Below, one piece after another: positions 18,401 through 25,551 of a stretch of DNA of 64,000 bases. The DNA lies in assembly GCF_030696665.1 (NCBI RefSeq), contig NZ_JAUYRV010000044.1, positions 21,537 to 85,536 of the forward strand, given 5' to 3'. Numbering within the stretch: position 1 is the stretch's first letter; each line of letters starts with the position of its first letter. The stretch comes from Novosphingobium sp. Lineage in GTDB: Bacteria; Pseudomonadota; Alphaproteobacteria; Sphingomonadales; Sphingomonadaceae. Made by a program: the position numbers and the translations under genes. The notes under the pieces were generated by a model. The model searched no databases. It was not told where the DNA came from and saw only the letters and a program-made list of their open reading frames with translations.

Positions 18401-19016
18401 GTTCGAGGAAAACGCCTGCATCGCCGAAGTTGCTTTGGCCAAGCCGCGCCACGGCGGCAAAGCCATCGCGTACATCGCCTTCGGTTTCGCACACGCGCAT
18501 GCCGATGCCGCCGCCGCCTGCGGTGGCTTTCAGCATGATCGGGAAGCCGATGGCCTGCACTGCCGCAATGGCTTCTGCCTCATCGGTCAATAGGTCGCTG
18601 CCGGGGGCGAGGGGGAGACCGTGCGCTGCCGCCAGCTCCCGCGCGCTGTGCTTCAGGCCGAAAGTGCGGATGTTGTCTGCCGTCGGGCCGATGAACACGA
18701 TCCCCGCTTCGGCACAGGCCGCTGCAAATTCGGTGTTTTCCGAAAGGAAGCCGTAGCCCGGATGGATCGCGCCTGCGCCCGTCTGCTTTGCCGCACCGAT
18801 GATCTTGGCAATATCAAGATAGCTCTCACTTGGCCGCGCGCTGCCGATGCAAACCGCCTCGTCTGCTTCGGCAACGTGGAGCGAGCCTTCATCCGCCTCG
18901 GAATAGACCGCCACCGAGCGCAGCCCCATGCGGCGTAAGGTGCGGATGATCCGGGTGGCAATCGCGCCCCGGTTGGCGATCAGAACAGTGTCGAAAGGCT
19001 TTGGGGCGGGGGTCAT
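15405..19016 (-). CDS. Biotin-dependent urea/guanidine carboxylase
   Basis: A 1203-residue single-chain carboxylase: biotin carboxylase (about 1-450, with IANRGAIATRIIRTLRRMG and the ATP-grasp HVEVQIFGDG), then allophanate-hydrolase-type domains 2 (about 470-760) and 1 (about 790-1060) forming the carboxyltransferase, and a C-terminal biotinyl domain with ESMKMECPV. It N-carboxylates urea or guanidine with ATP and bicarbonate. Genes of this family beside two DUF1989 proteins have been shown to be guanidine carboxylases. The carboxyltransferase motif here is VDFTGD with Asp702, where I recall Asn in urea enzymes. Start 19016 overlaps the preceding stop. Confidence 0.92.
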   Translation of the reverse strand: MTPAPKPFDTVLIANRGAIATRIIRTLRRMGLRSVAVYSEADEGSLHVAEADEAVCIGSARPSESYLDIAKIIGAAKQTGAGAIHPGYGFLSENTEFAAACAEAGIVFIGPTADNIRTFGLKHSARELAAAHGLPLAPGSDLLTDEAEAIAAVQAIGFPIMLKATAGGGGIGMRVCETEGDVRDGFAAVARLGQSNFGDAGVFLERFVRRARHVEVQIFGDGAGRVVALGERDCSLQRRNQKVVEEAPAPLLPEAVRQNLYSAAIRLGEAAQYRSAGTVEFLYDADREEFFFLEMNTRLQVEHGVTEMVFGVDLVEWMIRGAAGDYSFLDTAPTTPKGHSVQVRLYAEDPALDYRPTSGTLTCVQFPESVRAETWIMAGSEVSAFYDPMLAKLIVHADTREAAVAAMQAALADSRIDGIETNLRWLRDVVASAAFTTGEVSTRALEGVTYAPQSIRVISGGTATTVQDWPGRQKLWAVGVPPSGPMDDQSFRIGNRLLGNPEGMAGLEMTVTGPTLAFSAPARVCLTGADFGATLDGVAVPLGQPFEIAKGQTLSMGRAGGGGMRGYLLIAGGLDLAPYLGSCSTFELGQFGGHAARRLVAGDVLHLSGAATSNETPAIPLPALPTDWSLRVLYGPHGSPDFFTDDDIDMIVAADWQVHYNSNRTGVRLVGPKPEWARRDGGEAGLHPSNIHDNPYAIGAVDFTGDMPIILGPDGPSLGGFVCPFVVIAADLWKVGQLSAGDKLRFVPVTMAEATAATAAQKALLLNGTKTPPSRTCAVATQTPVLADLPEGPTRPRTVYRQQGDRNILVEYGPIVLDIEMRIRVHALMTELERMALPGVIDIVPGIRSLQLHFDGEALDQAAALAALIAAEERLGDLEDFAIPSRIVHLPLSWRDPATLETIEKYMGAVRDDAPWCPDNIEFIRRINGLPDVAAVENLIFEASYLVMGLGDVYLGAPVATPVDPRHRLVTTKYNPARTWTPPNVVGIGGAYMCIYGMEGPGGYQLFGRTIQVWNTYRQTQAFTEGKPWLLRFFDQIRFYPVSAEELAEWRRDFPSGRRSIEIEPSEFRLSDYRKYLADNAEAISAFEASRKAAFDAERADWQARGEFDRVSALADADVPQEAAITVPDGADVVEAPFGGSVWKLLVATGDQVQAGDTIAVLESMKMECPVLSPNSGKVVALYVTEKQSLQPGAPMCALEKAA

Positions 19017-19645
19017 GCGGCCACGATCATGCGAACGGGAGTGGGATTGAACGCGTTGCAAGGGTTGTTGATCTGCGGACAGTTGGAGACGACGACGATC
19101 ACGTCCATGTCGGCGTAGAGGTCTACCGTCAGCCCCGGCGCGGAAATGCCGTCAACGATGCCCAGCGCGCCGTCGGCCTCGACTGGAACGTTCATGAAGA
19201 AATTGATGTTCGGCACAATATCGCGCTTGCCGCGCCCTTCGAGCAGGTTGGCCTCGAGGAAGTTTTCGACGCAGGCATGTTGCGACTTTGTATGATGACC
19301 ATAGCGCAAGGTATTGGATTCACACGAACAAGCGCCACCGATAGTGTCATGATATTCCACTGCCGAGGCCGCGATTGTCATCATCGGGCGGCCTTCATTG
19401 GACATCAATTTGGTCCCCGTGCGCAGGAACAGGTTGCCCTGTGCCGCAACGGTATCCTGCGCGCTGTAGCGTTCGGCATCGTCGGCTGCGCTGTAGAGCA
19501 GGAAGTCGACCGCCTGATTGCCTTCAAGGTCGACGATGCGCAGGGTCTGCCCCTTGGCAACGTGATAGAGCCACGGGGCGCGCGCTGGCACGATTTCGTC
19601 GTGGACGATGGTGGCGGAAAGGCCGGAGAGGTGGGGATCGCTCAT
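19013..19645 (-). CDS. DUF1989 protein, urea carboxylase-associated (probable carboxyguanidine deiminase subunit)
   Basis: A 210-residue protein of the DUF1989 family (urea carboxylase-associated protein). Characteristic segments are LRIVDLEGNQAVDFLLYSA, CESNTLRYGHHTKSQHACVENF and INFFMNVPVEADGAL. Paired DUF1989 proteins have been shown to form carboxyguanidine deiminase, giving allophanate from carboxyguanidine. By that precedent this is one subunit. It overlaps the carboxylase by 4 bases and follows the second DUF1989 gene by 16 bases. Confidence 0.85.
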   Translation of the reverse strand: MSDPHLSGLSATIVHDEIVPARAPWLYHVAKGQTLRIVDLEGNQAVDFLLYSAADDAERYSAQDTVAAQGNLFLRTGTKLMSNEGRPMMTIAASAVEYHDTIGGACSCESNTLRYGHHTKSQHACVENFLEANLLEGRGKRDIVPNINFFMNVPVEADGALGIVDGISAPGLTVDLYADMDVIVVVSNCPQINNPCNAFNPTPVRMIVAA

Positions 19646-19661
19646 CTGATAGTTCCTCGCG

Positions 19662-20486
19662 TCAGCGGCGGTAGTAATCTTCGACGTTCAGGAAGGCGCG
19701 CAGGCCCTCTGGCGTCGCGTTACGGATGGGGTCGGCCTCTGTCGTCACTGCGCCGCGCCAAGCGGTCGCCCGGAGCAGTGTCACGGAATATTCGGGCCTA
19801 GGGTCAAGCACATGCGGGCAGTTGGCGATCACCACGATCACGTCCATCTCCGCCCGCAGGACGACACTGCGCCCCGGTGCAAAAGGGCCGACCTGCGGCG
19901 TGATTGCGCCGTCCAGTTCAATCTTCGTGCCCTTGAACAGGTTCACGCAAGGATGCACGTCGCGCCGCCCGAGACCATGCTTCGCCGCGCCCAGCAGAAA
20001 GCGGTCCCGCCCGTTGGGATAGGCACCGCTGTTGCGGCCCTCGCCATACTTCGCAAGGTTGGTGGCTGCGTTTGACGTGCCGCTGAAGCAATCGTGCGTC
20101 TCGGCATCGTCAGCCTCAATGCTCATCAGCACGCGGCCCATGTCGGACAGCAGCAGCTTCCCGGCGGCCAGATAGGCGTTCCACTGAACCTTGACCGTAT
20201 CGGCCACGTTCAGCCGCTCGGTCGGCATTTCGGCGTTGAACACTTGGAGGCCAGCGCAGGCATCTCCCTTTAAGTCGATCAGCCGCAAGCGGCTCCCGCG
20301 CGCCAGACGCCGCGTGGCATAGCCGCCCGCCGCAATCGTCTCTTCCCACACCACGTCATCGGCAGAAACGCTATCGGGCAAGTCCGCAGCCACGGGAGGC
20401 AGCACTGGCATGGCTTCCACCACGGTGCCGCCCATGCTGCGCGCATGATCGCGCGCGGCCATAGGATTTGCGAGAGTTTCGGTCAT
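19662..20486 (-). CDS. DUF1989 protein, urea carboxylase-associated (probable carboxyguanidine deiminase subunit)
   Basis: The longer of the two DUF1989 paralogues, 274 residues. The core is alike: LRLIDLKGDACAGLQVFNA, CFSGTSNAATNLAKYG and HPCVNLFKGTKIELDGAI, with about 60 extra N-terminal residues. Its start overlaps the stop of the NikR-like gene by 4 bases. Conserved Cys and His in the paired segments suggest a metal site or an amidinotransferase-like active site; this is not demonstrated from sequence. It is expected to act with its paralogue. Confidence 0.85.
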   Translation of the reverse strand: MTETLANPMAARDHARSMGGTVVEAMPVLPPVAADLPDSVSADDVVWEETIAAGGYATRRLARGSRLRLIDLKGDACAGLQVFNAEMPTERLNVADTVKVQWNAYLAAGKLLLSDMGRVLMSIEADDAETHDCFSGTSNAATNLAKYGEGRNSGAYPNGRDRFLLGAAKHGLGRRDVHPCVNLFKGTKIELDGAITPQVGPFAPGRSVVLRAEMDVIVVIANCPHVLDPRPEYSVTLLRATAWRGAVTTEADPIRNATPEGLRAFLNVEDYYRR

Positions 20487-20962
20487 TTCACCGCTCCATC
20501 GGGTTCGCCTTCGCTTCCGTCCTGCTCATAAAGCGGCGGGAGAAGGGCGGTTGTTGTAACGAGTTCAAGCTGATGCACCCCGCGCACGCGGCGCAGCGCA
20601 TCGGAAAGGTCTTTCAGCCGCACGGCAGCGCCTTGAACCAGCAGCACTTCGAGCGACTGGTCATCCTGCAGGAACACGTGCTGCGAGGAGATCACTTCCT
20701 TGAGGTATTGCGCCTGCGTCTGCGCCAACTGGTGCCGCACCCGGCCCCGGTCACCGCGATAGATCACGGTTATAGTGCCTGCGAGTGTCTCTTCCGGCCG
20801 GGTATAGGCCTCGTGTGCGGCCAGCGCATGGCGGATCAGTTCGGCGATCAGTTGCGAACGCGAAGGCAGGCGGCGTTCATCGACCATCATGTCCAGTTTG
20901 CGGAACAGGCTGGCTGGCAGGCTCATGCTCAGGCGGGCGAGGGGTTCGGGCGCAGGAGTCAT
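20483..20962 (-). CDS. NikR-like ribbon-helix-helix transcriptional regulator
   Basis: A 159-residue regulator with an N-terminal ribbon-helix-helix (about 8-50, LSMSLPASLFRKLDMMV...PSRSQLIAELIRHAL) and a C-terminal ACT-like regulatory domain like that of NikR (about 62-140). Aligned by eye with E. coli NikR, His87 is kept (His95 here) but His76, His89 and Cys95 are Ala84, Phe97 and Ser103, so the high-affinity nickel site is not intact. Coupled on both sides by 4-base overlaps to the ABC ATPase and DUF1989 genes, it probably controls this operon, perhaps through the inverted repeat at 23715-23740. Confidence 0.8.
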   Translation of the reverse strand: MTPAPEPLARLSMSLPASLFRKLDMMVDERRLPSRSQLIAELIRHALAAHEAYTRPEETLAGTITVIYRGDRGRVRHQLAQTQAQYLKEVISSQHVFLQDDQSLEVLLVQGAAVRLKDLSDALRRVRGVHQLELVTTTALLPPLYEQDGSEGEPDGAVK

Positions 20963-21720
20963 GCCACTGCCTCGGTAGCTTCTTCTTCCGCAGGTGCAGG
21001 CTTGACCAGCGGCAGATCATAGACCGCCGTCGCGCCAAAGCGGTGCGGCGCGTGGGGATCGTGGCGGCGCTTGTCGAGCGCCAGAACGCGCGTGCCAAGC
21101 GTGAAGGCCTCGCGGATGTCGTGCGTAACCATGATGACGGTGAGGTCATACTGCCGCCACAGCTTGGTGATCAGCGCATGCATATCAGCGCGGATGCCGG
21201 GATCGAGCGCGCCGAAGGGTTCATCCAGCAGCAGGATGCGCGGGCGCTTGATCAGGGCCTGCGCAATGGCAAGGCGCTGCTGCATCCCGCCGGACATTTG
21301 CGCGGGGTAAAGGTGCATGCTGTCTGCCAATCCCACCGCCGCCAGCATTTCTGCCGCCTCGGCCACAGCCGCCTTGCGCTTTGCGCCGAACAGCCGGGCC
21401 AGGAACGGTGCTGCAGTGCATTCCAGCCCGAACACCACGTTGGCCAGCACGGTCAGGTGCGGGAACACCGAATACTTCTGGAACACCACGCCCCGGTCCG
21501 GTCCGCATTCGGGCGGCAGCGGCGCGCCATCCAGCGTGATCGTCCCGCGCGTCGCCTGTTCTTGCCCAAGGATTACGCGCAGGAACGTGCTCTTGCCCGC
21601 GCCCGATGGTCCGACGACCGAGACGAAGGAGCCTGCCGCAACATCGAGATCGACCTTTTCGAGGACGATGCGGTCGCCATATTCGACCCACACGTCGCGC
21701 AGGGAAAGCAGCGCGCTCAA
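20959..21720 (-). CDS. ABC transporter ATP-binding protein (guanidine/urea uptake)
   Basis: A 253-residue ATPase of the nitrate/sulfonate/taurine class. Walker A is GPSGAGKST, the signature is MSGGMQQRLAIAQAL, Walker B is ILLLDEPFGAL, and the H loop is VTHDIREAF. The start is taken as the TTG at 21720, which overlaps the permease stop (TTGA) and begins just before the conserved LLSLRDVWVEYG. It energises the permease encoded upstream and is linked by position to guanidine or urea import. Confidence 0.9.
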   Translation of the reverse strand: MSALLSLRDVWVEYGDRIVLEKVDLDVAAGSFVSVVGPSGAGKSTFLRVILGQEQATRGTITLDGAPLPPECGPDRGVVFQKYSVFPHLTVLANVVFGLECTAAPFLARLFGAKRKAAVAEAAEMLAAVGLADSMHLYPAQMSGGMQQRLAIAQALIKRPRILLLDEPFGALDPGIRADMHALITKLWRQYDLTVIMVTHDIREAFTLGTRVLALDKRRHDPHAPHRFGATAVYDLPLVKPAPAEEEATEAVA

Positions 21721-22532
21721 TGTGCTGCTCCGTGCGCCCAGGGGAAGGCCTTGGTGCTGAGCTTGGAAAGCGCAACGTCCATCACGATGGCCAGCAGCGC
21801 GATCCACGCAACGTAAGGAATGATCACGTCCATCGAGAGATAGCGGCGGACGAGGAAGATGCGGTAGCCAAGGCCAACGTCAGACGCGATGGCCTCTGCC
21901 GAGATCAGGAACACCCATGCCGGGCCAAGCGCCAGTTTGAGCGCGACGATCAGGCGGGGCAAGGCTTGGGGAAGGGCCACACGCAGCAGGATTTGCCAGC
22001 TTCCAGCGCCCAAAGTCTGCGCCTTGACGATTTGCTCTCTCGGAAGCGCACCCACGTGGCCCGCCACATCGCGCACCATCACCGGGGCAATGCCTATGAC
22101 GATAAGCGCGACCTTTGCGGTTTCACCAAGGCCCAGCGCGATGAACAGGATCGGAAGCAGCGCAATCGGCGGGATCACCGCGATGCCGGTCACCAGCGGG
22201 CCAAACATCGCGCGCACCGGCGGCAACACGCCCAGCACCAGACCCACCAGCAGCGCCATCGTTGTGGCAATGCCAAGGCCGAGGCCAAGGCGCTGGAGGC
22301 TGGCCAGCGTATCGGCCCAGAATACCAGATTGCCGCTGAGCACATCAGGTTCACGCATCATGCGCCACATCGCCGAAGCCATAGCGGTGGGCAGCGGCAG
22401 GATCTTGTCGGACGGGTTGATCGCGTGGCGCTGTGCCGATGCCACCAGATAGGCGATGGCCAGCAGTGCAATCGGGATGGCGGCCAGCCCGAAGGCCTGT
22501 CTGCGGCCGATCTGTCGGTTTACCCAGCGCAT
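21717..22532 (-). CDS. ABC transporter permease (guanidine/urea uptake)
   Basis: A 271-residue inner-membrane permease of the SsuC/TauC type with about six hydrophobic segments. The EAA-like loop is seen in EQIVKAQTLGAGSWQILLRVALPQALPRLIVAL. It lies between the binding protein and ATPase genes of the same system. Substrate is inferred from the operon, not from the permease itself. Confidence 0.9.
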   Translation of the reverse strand: MRWVNRQIGRRQAFGLAAIPIALLAIAYLVASAQRHAINPSDKILPLPTAMASAMWRMMREPDVLSGNLVFWADTLASLQRLGLGLGIATTMALLVGLVLGVLPPVRAMFGPLVTGIAVIPPIALLPILFIALGLGETAKVALIVIGIAPVMVRDVAGHVGALPREQIVKAQTLGAGSWQILLRVALPQALPRLIVALKLALGPAWVFLISAEAIASDVGLGYRIFLVRRYLSMDVIIPYVAWIALLAIVMDVALSKLSTKAFPWAHGAAH

Positions 22533-22572
22533 TGGCGCGCCTCCTTGCGGGACGTGATGGAACTGGCGCGGA

Positions 22573-23655
22573 TCACAGCTTGCCGTCGGCGGCCAGCTTC
22601 ATGAAGCTTTCGTCAAAGCGCAGGGTGACGCGCGCCGGATCGCCCAGCGTGACGCCACCGGGGAACGACATACCCACCGCATCGGCCGATGTTGCGCCCT
22701 GGAACAGCCCCTTCGAGAAGCTGAAATCGCGGACCTTCGTCATGGTTGTGATCAGGTTGGGCGAGGCGGTGGCAGCGACGGCTTCCTTGGCATCAACATA
22801 GAGGCGCGTGGTCTTGAGCTGCGCGTCGAATACGTCGGGCGTCGTTCCGGCCAGCTTGGCCATTGCCGCACGCGCTTCCTTGCCCTGTGCGTCTTGGCGG
22901 ATCATCAGGCTGACGGTCTCATACCAGATGCCCGCCAGCGCCTTGCCCAGATCGGGGTTGGCCTTGAGCGTGGCGGTATCGACCACCAGCAGATCGAGGA
23001 TTTCGCCGGGAATGTTGGCAGAACTGAAGACCTGCGTTGCACCGGCCTGACCGCTCATGACCGAAAGCTGCGGGTTCCAAGCAACGGCGGCCTTGGCATC
23101 GGGGCTGGCAAAAGCGGCAACGATGTCGGCATCAGCCGTGTTGATCGTCTTCACATCGGTCAGCGACATGCCTGACGAATTAAGCGCGCGCGCCAGCAGA
23201 TAGTGCGAGACCGAAAGCTCGACGAGGTAGACCGACTGACCTTTGAGCGCGGCAACGGTGTCGCCGCCTTTCATCAGCACGCCATCGTTGCCGTTGGAAA
23301 AATCGCCCACGATGATCGCGCTGGTGTCTTTGCCACCGGCGGCAGGGATCGTCAGCGCGTCCATGTTGGCCACGGTCACGCCGTCAAATTTGCCGGCGGT
23401 GTACTGGTTCACGGACTCAACGTAGTCGTTCACCTGCACGACGTTGATCTTGATGCCGTACTTGTCGGCCCACTTCTTCACGATCCCGGCCTGCTGCGCA
23501 TAGGGCCAGGGCATCCATCCGGCATAGATCGACCAGCCAATGCTGAACTCCGTGCGCTTGGGCGCGGGGCCTTCGGCTGAAGGCGAGCAGGACGCCGCCA
23601 GCAGCGTTGCCGCGATCAAGAGTGTCTTTCCGGTCCTGCCGATCAGCCTGAGCAC
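22573..23655 (-). CDS. ABC transporter substrate-binding lipoprotein (guanidine/urea uptake)
   Basis: A 360-residue periplasmic binding protein of the NMT1/ThiY-like class, related to those annotated as urea ABC binding proteins. The signal sequence ends with lipobox LAASC, so it is a lipoprotein. The binding fold begins EFSIGWSIYAGWMPWPYA and continues through VQVNDYVESVNQYTAGKFDGVTVAN. It is the first gene of the minus-strand operon and is preceded by the candidate operator at 23715-23740. Confidence 0.88.
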   Translation of the reverse strand: MLRLIGRTGKTLLIAATLLAASCSPSAEGPAPKRTEFSIGWSIYAGWMPWPYAQQAGIVKKWADKYGIKINVVQVNDYVESVNQYTAGKFDGVTVANMDALTIPAAGGKDTSAIIVGDFSNGNDGVLMKGGDTVAALKGQSVYLVELSVSHYLLARALNSSGMSLTDVKTINTADADIVAAFASPDAKAAVAWNPQLSVMSGQAGATQVFSSANIPGEILDLLVVDTATLKANPDLGKALAGIWYETVSLMIRQDAQGKEARAAMAKLAGTTPDVFDAQLKTTRLYVDAKEAVAATASPNLITTMTKVRDFSFSKGLFQGATSADAVGMSFPGGVTLGDPARVTLRFDESFMKLAADGKL

Positions 23656-23714
23656 TGGTGATTCCCCTTTTGCACTGCAACATGGCCTTGATGGGGGAAT
23701 TTACGGGGGCTGCG

Positions 23715-23740
23715 TATTACGCTTTTTGCGTATGGTAATA
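23715..23740 (-). promoter_or_regulatory. Inverted repeat, candidate operator for the NikR-like regulator
   Basis: TATTAC (23715-23720) and GTAATA (23735-23740) are perfect inverted half-sites separated by 14 bases, 60-85 bases upstream of the binding-protein gene. NikR proteins use 6-7 base half-sites spaced 13-16 apart (E. coli: GTATGA-N16-TCATAC), so the geometry fits. No guanidine-I riboswitch features were recognised in the same leader. Confidence 0.45.
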
Positions 23741-23828
23741 ATGACGTTGTGCCATGATACCGCCCTGCCAAGGAGTGTGGCCCGCGCCGTGCGCCCCGTC
23801 AACGCGGGGTTTTCGGGTTGGCTTACGT

Positions 23829-23841
23829 CATACGACGTATG
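23829..23841. promoter_or_regulatory. Short palindrome in the divergent promoter region
   Basis: CATACG and CGTATG flank a single A, giving a perfect 13-base dyad between the guanidine operon and the desaturase gene. It could be an operator for either; there is no further evidence. Confidence 0.25.
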
Positions 23842-23898
23842 CTATGAGTAATGGCGCACCGATTAGGCTCGTCCGAACTATCAGAGGGCAAGTTCCAG

Positions 23899-24792
23899 AT
23901 GAAAGCCGACTTGAAGAAGCTCGCGGTTGATTTGCTGCCACCGTTGATGGTGGCGCTGGTCGTTGCCTTCTGGGCTTTCGCTCCGGCTGACTGGGTGAAG
24001 AGCACCTGGGTTGTGATCGGCGTGAGTTCTGCAATTACGCTGATCGTCCTCCTGCTGGAAGTGCCGTTGGAAAGGCATGCAGGATGGCGGCTTAACCGGC
24101 GTGAATTCTTCACCGACCTTTTCTATGTAGTATTGAGCGCGACAGTTATTTCCAAGGCGACCAATTTCCTTGCCGAACGCCCGCTGGATTCGCTGAAGCA
24201 ATCGCTGGGCATTGCAACGCCGTGGGCCGAACAGATGCCGTGGTTGCTGCAGGTGGCGCTGGTCGTGTTCCTTGTGGAATTCGGGCAGTACTGGATGCAC
24301 AGGCTGATGCACAATTCCACGCCGTTCTGGCTGACGCACGCGCCGCACCATCACATCACGCAGTTGAACGCGATGAAGGGGGCGGTCGGCAATCCGATCG
24401 AACTTTGGCTGATCAGCCTGAGCGTGGTGGCGCTGTTTGATCTCAACCAGTCAGCAGCCCTTGCAGGGTATAGCGTGATGGGCGTGGTCTCTACTTTTGC
24501 CCATGCCAATGTGCGGTCAAACCCGCCGCTGTTCTATTCGTTCTTTTTCACCACGATCCGCCATCACAGCCTGCACCATTCGGTCCCCTATGAGGACACA
24601 CGCTGCAACTATGGCAATTCGCTGATCGTGCTGGACCGCATCTTTGGCACCTACAAGGAAGGTGAAGCTTCGCTGGTCGGACAGGATGACCGGCGGCGGC
24701 TTTCCATCAGGGAACAGTGGCTGTTTCCCTTCATGCCGCTGGTTGAAAAGTTCAGGGCGCGCAAAGGTGACCGGCCCACGGCTGCCAGTTGA
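23899..24792 (+). CDS. Sterol desaturase / fatty acid hydroxylase family protein
   Basis: A 297-residue membrane di-iron hydroxylase. Three histidine clusters are clear: QYWMHRLMH, HAPHHHITQLN and HHSLHHS, with hydrophobic segments before and between them. The family acts on lipids, sterols or carotenoids; the substrate here is unknown. The ATG at 23899 follows GAGGG with 10-base spacing; an in-frame ATG at 23851 is the alternative. It is transcribed divergently from the guanidine operon. Confidence 0.82.
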   Translation: MKADLKKLAVDLLPPLMVALVVAFWAFAPADWVKSTWVVIGVSSAITLIVLLLEVPLERHAGWRLNRREFFTDLFYVVLSATVISKATNFLAERPLDSLKQSLGIATPWAEQMPWLLQVALVVFLVEFGQYWMHRLMHNSTPFWLTHAPHHHITQLNAMKGAVGNPIELWLISLSVVALFDLNQSAALAGYSVMGVVSTFAHANVRSNPPLFYSFFFTTIRHHSLHHSVPYEDTRCNYGNSLIVLDRIFGTYKEGEASLVGQDDRRRLSIREQWLFPFMPLVEKFRARKGDRPTAAS

Positions 24793-24946
24793 AGGTGACC
24801 TCTCGGAACAGCCCTCAAAAACACTTCAAAGTGTGATAGGTTCCATTAATCCCGACGCCCAAAATACCGTGTTGCGCATGCGGTTTCAGCATGTTTAACT
24901 CTCTGGCCGTCCTTGCAGGATGCGCACAATCTCGGATTGAGGGTGG

Positions 24947-25480
24947 ATGAAAATGAGCAAATCATTTCAACATATTGCGCTGATAACAGCTACCTTGCTG
25001 CTCGCTTCGTGCGGCGGTGGAGGCAGTGCAGACAAGGCCGCTGAAGGTTCGACGGCAACGACCGAAGAAACCACGACGGCAGCCGCCGCCCCGGCTCCTG
25101 CAGCAGCGACGAGCGCGGCTGCACCAACGGCTGATTCAACCGACACGCTGGATGGCACAACGCTGGCATCGCTGACTCCGGATGTTGCGCATGGCAAGAC
25201 CATTTTTGCCCAGTGCAAGGCTTGCCACGCGGTTGAGGCTGGCAAGAACATGGTCGGCCCGTCGCTGGCAGGCATTGTTGGCCGTGCGGCAGGTTCGGTG
25301 GCAGGGTTCAGCTATTCGAATGCCAACAAGAACAGCGGCATTACCTGGACGCCTGAAAAGATGTTCCAGTACCTGGAAAAGCCTGCCCGCGTGGTTCCCG
25401 GCACCAAGATGGCGTTTGCCGGTCTTTCAAAGGCGCAGGATCGCGCTGACGTGATTGCCTATCTCAAGGCACCGAACTGA
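24947..25480 (+). CDS. Lipoprotein c-type cytochrome
   Basis: A 177-residue class I cytochrome c. A signal sequence ends in lipobox LLLASC, followed by an Ala/Thr/Glu-rich linker of about 55 residues and a single-heme domain with CKACH, the NMVGPSLAGIVGR loop and the axial Met in GTKMAFAGL. It is thus anchored outside the inner membrane on a flexible tether. The second ATG (24953) has better spacing from GAGGG. It sits immediately beside hemA and the photosynthesis cluster and may carry electrons to PufC or the respiratory chain; this is inference. The 154 bases before it show only a small hairpin. Confidence 0.9.
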   Translation: MKMSKSFQHIALITATLLLASCGGGGSADKAAEGSTATTEETTTAAAAPAPAAATSAAAPTADSTDTLDGTTLASLTPDVAHGKTIFAQCKACHAVEAGKNMVGPSLAGIVGRAAGSVAGFSYSNANKNSGITWTPEKMFQYLEKPARVVPGTKMAFAGLSKAQDRADVIAYLKAPN

Positions 25481-25500
25481 CGCCAACGAACCTGCACACG

Positions 25501-25536
25501 AAAAAAGGCGCGAACCGAGCGGTTCGCGCCTTTTCT
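25501..25536. terminator. Bidirectional terminator between cytochrome c and hemA
   Basis: GGCGCGAACC (25507-25516) and GGTTCGCGCC (25521-25530) pair perfectly around GAGC, with six A on the left and TTTTCT on the right, so it can stop transcription from both converging genes. Confidence 0.88.
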
Positions 25537-25551
25537 GTTATGCCTTGGTAA

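Noticed and set aside
23656..23850. Guanidine-I (ykkC-type) riboswitch before the carboxylase operon
   Set aside because: The conserved ACGG and GGGA-containing stems were not recognisable by eye on the minus strand; only the inverted repeat stands out.
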